Shown here one piece after another: positions 56,339-64,000 of a stretch of 64,000 nucleotides of DNA. Position 1 is the stretch's first letter; every line of letters starts with the position of its first letter. Source of the DNA: Costus lasius (taxonomy: Eukaryota; Streptophyta; Magnoliopsida; Zingiberales; Costaceae); the NCBI GenBank assembly GCA_027563935.2, contig JANVAS020000222.1, positions 2,046,001 through 2,110,000 on the forward strand, written 5' to 3'. Both the position numbers and the translations under genes were made by a program. The notes under the pieces are model-generated. The model did no database searches. It saw only the letters and a list, made by a program, of their open reading frames with translations, and was not told the origin of the DNA.

Positions 56339-57347
56339 CTCGGAGAGGATATCCCACCCCCGGTGAGTACTCCAAGCCTATTATTTATTCGCATTTCACT
56401 TTCATGCATAGGGACTATGCATCATTTAGAGTTGGGGGTGGGGTAGGCATCGTTACTTTGCTTGTCTTTTATGTTACTGCATTTTGTGATACATGCTCTT
56501 GCTTTCTTTAGTCTAGTTCCTATTATCTTAGATTAGTATTAGATATTCACATCATGAACATTAACACTAGATCTACATTTCCCAGATAATTGCGAACTTA
56601 TAGTTGAGATTGGTTTTAGGGTCTTATGATAGTATCTTGTCATTGTCTTTCTGAATTAGGTCTTGTGCTCTTGCCTTAAACGATAATTAACTCATCGGAA
56701 GAATGATAATCCTAGGAATCATGCCTTAAGTAAACTAAGTCACATCTCTTATGTTTCCTACTCTTGTTAAAAACTTTTGTATTCCATTATTTGCGCAGTG
56801 GCCTATATGTCCAAAGTAAAACTCTTGGAAAAGAATTTGAGGAGAGAAAAGTGCTCTCAAAAGAGAGCGAGGAATTATTTTGACCCAAAAAAAAAAAAAG
56901 GAGACAAAAGAGAGAAAAGTGGCCTCAAAAGAGAGCGAGGAGCTAAATAGAGAAAAATATGAGGAGAGAAAAGTGTCGCAAAAAGGGACGAGGAGGAAAT
57001 AAGAATCGCATGATGATCCCAAATACTAATTCTAAATTTTTTCCTTTAAATTGAAATGAAGTTCGTGGACAAACCATGCATTGCACAAGCTATGAATACG
57101 CAGTCAAAGCTTGACAGGGGACATAAGAGGAGGGAGCTTAATTCTCTTTTAAGTCATGAAACTTAGGCATTTGAATTTCTGAAGATGAGGAAACTTGAAG
57201 TAAAATCTTTATTAGAGCATTGACCTTGTAAGAAGACATGACCGGAAACCAACTCAGTAGTCTTAAAACTTTCTCAATTATAATGTTCATGAACCTAGGA
57301 ATTACTGCTTGCTTGAGGACAAGCAACAGTTTAAGTGTGGGGATATT
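56339..57347 (+). other. Athila C 3' untranslated region with purine-rich repeats and polypurine tract
   Basis: No ORF. Three imperfect copies of a GAGGAGAGAAAAGTG... unit and AAAAGAGAGCGAGGA motifs lie at 56815-57000. The plus-strand primer is probably AAGTGTGGGGATATT, ending one base before the 3' LTR start at 57348. Confidence 0.7.
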
Positions 57348-57459
57348 TGATGTGATGCATTTATGCTTAATATTTTCATATACTATGAAACATTTTTTTG
57401 GTTAAATTGTCGCTTTTGCATCATCACTTTTACTTAAATTCTTCCATATGCACGGAATC
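57348..57459 (+). repeat. 3' LTR of Athila C, left part
   Basis: First 112 bp (TGATGTGATGCATTT...GCACGGAATC) of the 3' LTR, up to the solo copia LTR. GAATC at 57455-57459 is the target duplication. Confidence 0.93.
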
Positions 57460-59133
57460 TGTTGAGTCCCCTTCAAGGGGGAGCGCAAGGGGGTGAAACC
57501 CTAAAAGGGGGCGCACATAGAACTTTTGCAGCGGATGCAAGGGTTTCATAAGATCGCAAGTAAGAGCATATGATCAACTTAACCAAATAAGATCATACCA
57601 TAGCCATTGTGTGGGTGTCGACTTGGAATCAAGAGAACAAAATAGATCTCCTCCAAACGGCGCGCACACAAGATGAAGTCGGCTACTCTTTGAGATCCTT
57701 GTGCTAGCAAGGTTCTTTCAAAGGTACTTGTCGTATGGAAGGGATGAGATGTCTCTTTCTTTGGCTGAGAGCTCCTTCTCAAAATCCACTCCTTCTCGTC
57801 AAACTCCTCTACACGAAAGTGCAAGGCATTGAAGCGAAGAGAGCAACGCATATGCGTTAGAGCGTTTTTGAAAAAAAAGGCCTTCATGACTTACCATAAA
57901 TGGAAGCCATGCGCCTTGATGATCTAATAACCGATCAAAACGCCTTGAGGCTTTGAACCATGCGTTCACACATGTGAACCGGTTCAAATTGGTCTGGTTC
58001 AAAGACCAAATTAGGCCAAGCTTTGGTCTAGATCTTCTATGAACCAAATGGCTCAAGATCTAACCGCACATCTCAAGATGCTCTTGATCTCACCGATCTA
58101 GCATCCAATCTCTCGATCGAAGCTTACCGATCTCAAGCCCTAACCAATCAAACATGATCAGACCAGATCTCACTTACAATCAGAGTTTAAATCCCTTCAA
58201 ACTGAACCCAAACAATTCAGTCCACACGATCTGACTTAAGTAAGCCATATCATCAAATTGTGCGACCCTGAGGGTTTCCTTTAGATGTCGGTAACGATAA
58301 CTTTCGTTATCACGATCAGTGAGGGGTATCTAGCAACACATCACTGTCTCCCGATATAAAGGAAATAGTCTTCCAAGACTACACCCAAACCACAGCACAA
58401 GTGTGAATCCACTTCACAAGGCATACATGATTCCTTTGCCACTGGATGTTCTTATTGGACAAGCATGTCAAGCCTGTAACTCCAATATGATGAGCATGAT
58501 TAGACCAGATGAACATAGTCACCTGGGTATGGCCATACACTTTCTCAATCATCTCATTTAGGGGGGCCCCTCTAGAACATCACACTCCTTAAACAAGGAG
58601 ACGGCAATCCTATATCTATCACTAGTGTCCTAACCTGACTCATGATCATTATCCAAGATAGTCTATAACCATTATGTTTCAAATGATATTGAACTACCTC
58701 AAAACAATGACAATCATCATTTAGAAACAGAAGTGATCTCAAGTCAGAGGACATGTGCCACTTGTTGCAAACAAGGATTATTCACATTGTGACAAGCAAT
58801 TGAATATCCTAGTAGGGTCTGTCCAGTACATCCAATGTACCCATGAGTCTACATCTTATTCCATGCTCGAAGCATCCTATAAGATTAGAACACATATTAG
58901 TCTCAATCATATCAAGGCTGTCTCATGTTCACCAAGATATCTCGACTAAGGACATTACAGCCTGTCAGCCTAGCTGAACAGCATTGAGACATTATTCAGA
59001 AGCACACTCATTGCAGCAGATAATGTAACATACTGAATAACAACCATTGCCTTTATAAACATAAGAGTTTATATACATGATACTGATAGAGTCCCAAGGC
59101 CTCAAACATTAGCCTTAAGGGCATACCCCAACA
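57460..59133 (-). repeat. Solo copia LTR (same family as the three copia elements)
   Basis: 1674 bp; on the - strand it starts TGTTGGGGTATGCCC and ends GGGGACTCAACA. TSD GAATC at 57455-57459 and 59134-59138. It shares the conserved core (CTCACTGATCGTGATAACG on the - strand). The first ~200 bp on the + strand differ from the other LTRs, so it is another LTR subfamily. No internal sequence. Confidence 0.93.
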
Positions 59134-60327
59134 GAATCTACACAAGATCTGGTGTTATCTAACTTTTCAAGAAATTCTGAAGAAACTGAAGCTTTCACAG
59201 CCGGGTTGAGAAGATTTTCCCAACCTGGGAAAAGTTCCGCCTGTCACGAAAACCTGCTCGACTCTAACTCGGTGGGCTCCAAATCTTAGGGGTACTTTGG
59301 TAAATGTTAATCACGACTATAGGGGGATAAAGGGAAGCTTTGGGACCTTAATCGATATCAAACCCTAACCAAGTGAAGGGAGAAAATGGCTGAGGACGTG
59401 ACTTGGGCGGCTGGAGAAGATTAAACACGATTTCAAGGAAAAGAGGAGCCCTTCGAAGCCCCTAGCAAAGATCTCTTCATCTACTCGGAAAGGGGAGTCA
59501 AGATATCCCTTAATCCTTCATTTTCATTGCTGCTTCTAGCCTCCAAATGGATTTCATGAAGTAGTTGAATATTCATGATGTCTCTAAGATGATTGTAGCT
59601 TAAAGTACTATCGGGGTTAGGGCTTAGCCCTATGCCTAAAACGCATTCATGAAGTAGTTTGTTATTTTGATATGTTGGTTTGATTTAGTTGACCTAGCAT
59701 ATGTGTTTGTCATTTCCTTACAACTCTTATTGCATATTATTGATCTCCGATATCGAGAGAAAAAATGACAGCCCAATCTCGATATCGGTGTTTGTATGTT
59801 TTGGACGTTGGGAGAAAAAGCGACAGCCCAATCCCGACGTCGGATCTCGTATGCTTGGGCGCATGAAGAAGAGCACGAGAGTAGCCCTTCTCCCACGTGA
59901 GAGAACAACTATTCATCCCTCGCCCAATGGGCCTATGTAAATTTACAAGCCACGAAAGTAGGAGGTAGATTTGCATATGCACCGAACCGTGCTGCTGAAA
60001 GGGGGCGGTTTGTACCATTTGATGTATTTCTTCAACTTATCAAACCTTGCATATCACGAAGTCACTACTTTCATTTGCAGATTGGCATAGTGGTGAAACC
60101 CGACGCCCCGATATTCTCCCATAACAGAAATCCGATCGTTTATCTGTCCGCTTGTTACTTTTCTTGCTTAGCATTTACCTATTAATTGTTAGTTATTTCG
60201 ATCGCTTTAAATCAACCCATGATTTGTCTAGACCGCGACTCAAGGATTTACCGGTACTTGACAAATTGGTCTCTGTGGACGATATAATTTACTACTTCGA
60301 TTAGACCGTACACTTGCGGGCCTATCA
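59134..60327 (+). repeat. 3' LTR of Athila C, right part
   Basis: Matches 5' LTR positions from about 34124 to 35322 with scattered substitutions and a ~10 bp indel near 59555. Ends CCTATCA, followed by TSD ATGTG (60328-60332). The 12 bp stem of the LTR hairpin is unchanged. Confidence 0.93.
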
Positions 60328-60332
60328 ATGTG

Positions 60333-60507
60333 ATATGATTTGCCACTATGTGTAGGTGCATCTTGATGATAGGATTATTGGATTGTATAACTCATGACTT
60401 GATGATGTGTGTTTTCCTTGGATGTGTGGAATTTTCTATGATGATATGCGGTTTTATTTTTTGGAATTTGGATGGATGCATTGTTGTGGTAATATGTTCT
60501 TTTTGAT
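60333..60507. repeat. Tandem duplication, unit 2 right part
   Basis: Matches 33541-33716 in unit 1, ending in TTCTTTTTGAT. After that, unit 1 runs into unit 2, whereas this copy continues into LTR D. No gene. Confidence 0.88.
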
Positions 60508-60773
60508 TGTGGTGATTGATGACACCAAAATTCATAGTATATTTTGTGTCATATCATGTGTCTTTTTGTGTCATAATTATGCTCTTTTGCTTGTTTTTAA
60601 GCCTTAATTGTCAAATATTGTAGAATCTACACCACTTCTTGTTTTTGATCATTTTTAGGTTAAAAGTGCCATATTTTGATGGATTTTGGAAGAATTGAGC
60701 ACACCAATGGATTCTAGACGTCGAAACGAAGCTACCCCTCAAATTTCAAGTCAAAAGGAGCCAAATTGCAAAA

Positions 60774-61098
60774 ATACGGCACTATCGTATTTTTGCGCCA
60801 AACTCTCACGGTACCATATTTCACAGGGGATGTTTCAGGTGAAATACAACACTGCCATATGAAACTGCATGCCACCATATTTTCCAGCGATTTCAACCAG
60901 AAAAGTTTGACAAGAATACGGCACTGCCGTATGAAATCGCATGGCACCGTATTTTGTGACAAAGCTGAACAGAAAGTTTTAGCAAGAATACGGTACTACC
61001 GTATATTTGAGAGAAATTGTCATGGTACCCGCATTTGCTACCCGGAACTTACAGAAGGAAAATACGGCACTGCCGTAATCAGAATACGGTACCGTATT
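60774..61098. repeat. Palindrome cluster in LTR D
   Basis: At least five related inverted repeats, including perfect ATACGGCACTGCCGTAT (60916-60932), ATACGGTACTACCGTAT (60988-61004) and AATACGGTACCGTATT (61083-61098). ATACGGCACTGCCGTAA (61062-61078) is nearly perfect and TACGGCACTATCGTA (near 60774) imperfect. Confidence 0.85.
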
Positions 61099-61454
61099 TT
61101 TAACCAGATTCACGACTTTTTTGGGCCGATTCTTGCGTGGTCCATAACTTTTGATCCAGAAGTCCAAATTGAGATCCAAAAGAAGTGGCGAACTCGTCCT
61201 TAAGTGGAGAAGACTCATGAAGTGGAAAAAAAAACTTTTATCCAGTATTGAGAGAGAAATTGATAGAACGGTGGTTAGGGTTTGTCCTCACGCTGAGAGG
61301 CATAGAGGACATCTCAGGCCATTCTTTTCACTCAGAAGCTTACCCTAGAAGAGAGGAGGATATCCCAGAAGTTTTAGATTGAAAGGAGATTGATCGGAAG
61401 AGAAATCGATGAAATCGGTGGTGATAGCACTGTTCATCGAGTTCTGCTACAATT

Positions 61455-61484
61455 ACGGTGCTGTAATTTCGATTACAGCACCGT
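61455..61484 (+). other. 13 bp perfect hairpin with TTCG loop in LTR D
   Basis: Left arm ACGGTGCTGTAAT (61455-61467), loop TTCG (61468-61471), right arm ATTACAGCACCGT (61472-61484). Confidence 0.85.
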
Positions 61485-62407
61485 GTTCTATAACTTCTTC
61501 CCTTCTTCTTTGATTTCTAACTTTTGAAACTATGATTTATTGTAATCTTTCCTCTATGCAAGCTTAATCTTTTTATGGGACATGGGTTGTAGTCCCCTTG
61601 GTTTGTTAATGACTAGAAAACATTGATTTTTGTCATGATAATTTTATTATGATAATTTTTTTTTGTGATTAATTGTCTTTAATTCTGCTTAGTTTTATAA
61701 ACATCATTATGTTTTAGAATTATGTGAAATAGACCGAGAGGTTGATCGTTTGAAATTCGGAACCCTAGGAATCGTTGAGTTTGGAACTATCGTAAGAGAT
61801 TAGGTAGTTCTTCGAATTCTGATTTTTAGTAATTTTATTGCCATGTTGAATTTCTAATACTTTGGATTGAGTTAATGTGTAGACTTGATTTGATCTTGCA
61901 CGAGAGTGAGGATCAAGTCGTCGGAAAACCATAAGTAAAACCTATGTTGAGTTTTAGGATGCACGAGAGTGATCCTTGAGATTCCACTTGAGATGATTGA
62001 CTTAGAATTCGGATGCACGAGAGTGATCCTTGAGTTCTTTGTTCAATGATTCACTTATCTTTAGCATTGAGAATAGATCTTGCACGAGAGTGAGGATCGG
62101 TTATCTGCATGATTGTCTGCACGAGAGTGAGACAATACCTTTATGAAGTGAATTAGGTCTTTATCATAATAGAATTAAACTGACAACATTTATTTCCTTC
62201 TAGTCATTAGAATTAAGGTGGATGAAACCCTAGTCCTAGTTTCTCTCTGATTGTCCTTTTCGTGTGTTCTCCATCATTGCTTTTCATCATATTTGGTTTG
62301 CTTAGCTAGTGAGAATACAACTATTTGGTACTTAACAATAAGGTCTCTGTAGTTCGATATTTTTATTACTTCGAAGTATCCGTGCACTTGCGGACACAAC
62401 AAGTTTT

Positions 62408-62425
62408 TGGCGTCGTTGCCGGGGA
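62408..62425 (+). other. Primer-binding site of element D
   Basis: TGGCGTCGTTGCCGGGGA; one transition from the Athila C site. Confidence 0.88.
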
Positions 62426-62680
62426 CCTTAGTTTTGTTAATATCCAAATAGTTGTTAATATTGCTAGACTAAGTTTTATTTATTTTAGTTTTAACTTTGT
62501 TTTCTATTTTTGCAGGTTTTGGATTTTCACAGTTGTGACAGAGCTGTGATATCTAAAAATTCATGAATTTCCTTGTGTTTTAGATTTTTTATTCTTTTTA
62601 ATTTTTCTATATTATGAAAAAAAAAATATTTTGATTGATTGGGTTGGATTATCTTTCTGTTCTTAATAGATTTGATAAAT

Positions 62681-63148
62681 ATGTCTTTTCATTACAATTC
62701 TAGGACATCTTATTCTTCGGTTAGATGTGATATTTGTGGATATTTTGATCATTGTTCCTCTGATTGCCCCTTTTTAAATCCCAATTTATCATGGAAAGAA
62801 TCTTATCAATTGTATTCTACATGGGAAAATCAAACTTCTTTTTATGATGATTACTCAAATCATGTCTCTGAACCATACTTTGAGAAAACTGAAAAATCTA
62901 ACCTAGAATCTATGTTTGCTCAGTTTAAGGAAGCCCAGATGAAACAAAATGAAGATATGAATGAGACACTAAGGCGAATAAATTCTAGGCTAAATGACAC
63001 ATGTGCTCATAATGAAATTTTAGAAACCCAGTTAGCACAACAAGATTGTTTATTTGAGTTTGATACTGAAAAAATTGATTTAGAAAATTCCCCCTGTGAT
63101 CATGATTGTTTTGGGATTGAGCCTGTTTTGGGATTGAGCCTTATGTGA
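62681..63148 (+). pseudogene. Element D reduced gag: zinc knuckle plus coiled-coil segment, frameshifted
   Basis: Begins at ATG 62681 (MSFHYNSRTSYSSV); the frame is open upstream but without another ATG. It encodes a CCHC knuckle CDICGYFDHCSSDC (62729-62770), an aromatic/Asn-rich stretch, and a helical segment KEAQMKQNEDMNETLRRINS ending NEILETQLAQQ. This matches the C-terminal third of Athila gag; the large N-terminal capsid-like domain and all of the protease region are absent. A perfect 17 bp direct duplication (63108-63124 and 63125-63141) shifts the frame, and TGA at 63146-63148 stops it. The acidic frame that follows is in phase with one copy of the 17 bp unit removed. Confidence 0.8.
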
Positions 63149-64000
63149 ATATTAATGAATCTCCTTTAGATTTTGATTGTTGTGAAATTGATTCATCTGA
63201 TAATTTATTTGAGGAAAAAGTTGAGAAAATTGAAATTGAAAAACCTTCTTTTGATGATAATTCTAATTTTGATGAAAACTTATTTATGGTTAAATCTGAT
63301 GAGCATGATGAAGGTTCGAAAATTATAGACATTGATGAACCCCACTGTGATTTTGGTGATATTTTTGAAATTAATGATAAATCTTTTGTGGCTAACTCTC
63401 GTTCTATTAATTCTTCTGCTAACATTGATAAATCTCATGATACTTCATATGATTCTAATTTTGACTCTTCTGATGATGAATTATTTGTGGGGAGGCACGA
63501 GGAAATTGATTTTAAAGAGTCTCATCTTGATTTTGTTGATAATTTTGAAATTAAAAAATTGTTTGATGATGAACATGAGGAAATTGAAAAAGATTTGAAA
63601 AATACAAACACTGATGAATCTCACTCTGATGTTTTGCCCATATCTTTTGTTGAATCTTCTGCTTTATTTGAAAAATTAGGCTTTGTTGAGGAATCTAATT
63701 TGAGACAGGAAGAATATTTTCATGATTCAATATATGAATCTTTTGATCAAAGTCCTACTCTTATTCTTATTGAAGATCTAAATTTGAAGAAAGGACTTAT
63801 GATTTTGCTTTTTGACAAACACAGGAAGATCATAGAAATTACTTTGAGTGGATTTGAAAATCTTGATTTTAATTTCTGCTTATATAAGAAAGCCACTTTG
63901 ATTGTGTTTTATTTGAAATTTTGGATATTTGGATTAGTAGCTCATCTTTTGGGAAAAAGGAAATGCAGAAGATTGTATGCTTTATACTTTGGAACTGATT
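63142..64000 (+). pseudogene. Element D acidic ORF, open to the window end, not recognised
   Basis: A frame with no stop for about 286 codons from just after the 17 bp duplication to 64000, continuing out of the window. It has no ATG near its start and is best explained as the continuation of the D gag. Most of it is rich in Asp, Glu, Ser and Phe, with recurring patterns such as FDDN, SSDDELF and HEEIE. After about 63740 it becomes mixed, with LLFDKHRKIIEITLSGFE, and then a hydrophobic stretch of about 20 residues (LIVFYLKFWIFGLVAHLL, near 63898-63951) followed by basic KRKCRR. I do not recognise a family. Such length without a stop in AT-rich DNA argues for past coding. It could be a non-autonomous element's own protein or a captured host segment. 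Confidence 0.6.

Larger units (their letters stand above)
34012..60327 (+). mobile_element. Athila-type Ty3/gypsy element C, triply interrupted
   Basis: Complete + strand element: 5' LTR 34012-35322, Asp-tRNA-type primer site, gag-pol, an extra ORF at 55136-56338, polypurine region and 3' LTR from 57348 to 60327. TSD ATGTG is perfect (34007-34011 and 60328-60332). Three later insertions split it: a copia element (36145-45295), a solo LTR (49187-52314) and a solo copia LTR inside the 3' LTR (57460-59133). Removing each insertion plus one TSD copy keeps gag-pol in one reading frame. LTRs differ by roughly 15-20 positions by eye. Confidence 0.94.
60482..62401 (+). repeat. LTR of Athila-type element D (left end tentative)
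   Basis: The right end GGACACAACA at 62401 is firm because a primer site follows. The left end is set at TGTTGTGG (60482) because it mirrors CACAACA; 60517 (TGATGACACC) is an alternative. It is colinear with LTR B over most of its length and rich in palindromes (60774-61098, 61455-61484). Repeated GCACGAGAGTGA motifs occur at 61897-62128. Confidence 0.75.

Noticed and set aside
60766..61203. 145 codon + strand ORF over the LTR D palindromes
   Set aside because: Its sequence follows the repeated palindromes, an overlapping antisense frame exists, and it lies inside an LTR; no family recognised.

Overview
The window is plant nuclear DNA made almost entirely of nested LTR retrotransposons. Ty1/copia polyproteins run gag-protease-integrase-RT-RNase H and carry an initiator-tRNA-Met primer site. 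The Ty3/gypsy copies are Athila-like: they have an Asp-tRNA-type primer site (TGGCGCCGTTGCCGGGGA) and an extra ORF after pol. A 0.4 kb relic of a DELLA/GRAS gene also points to an angiosperm. The amount of nesting suggests a large, repeat-rich genome. No intact host gene was seen.

Layout. (1) 1-13360: the 3' part of a decayed + strand copia copy, split by an intact - strand copia element of the same family at 592-9786 (target-site duplication, TSD, AACTA). (2) 13361-29600: a degraded - strand Athila copy (A). It is split by the copia copy at its left edge, a 2.2 kb solo LTR at 14318-16562 (TSD CTGAT) and a second - strand copia element at 18106-27194 (TSD GTTTT). (3) 29601-32868: the LTR and broken gag of a + strand Athila copy (B), head to head with A. 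(4) 32869-34011: a hAT-like end, then a DELLA relic inside a ~490 bp tandem duplication. (5) 34012-60327: a + strand Athila element (C, TSD ATGTG) inserted in the second duplication copy. C is itself split by a very young copia element at 36145-45295 (TSD TTAAA), a 3.1 kb solo LTR at 49187-52314 (TSD GACCC) and a solo copia LTR at 57460-59133 (TSD GAATC). (6) 60482-64000: an Athila-like element (D) with an Athila-type LTR but a reduced gag fused to a long acidic frame that runs off the window.

Insertion order follows from the nesting and the LTR differences. Two copia elements are very recent: no LTR difference was seen at 592-9786, and one substitution plus one homopolymer base at 36145-45295. 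Athila C is older (roughly 1-2% LTR difference by eye). A and B are oldest. The 592-9786 element has every part needed for autonomous movement and could supply proteins to the broken copies.

The least explained signals are the clustered perfect palindromes in the B and D LTRs, the acidic ORF of element D, and the tandemly duplicated DELLA fragment that keeps an empty pre-insertion copy of C's target site.
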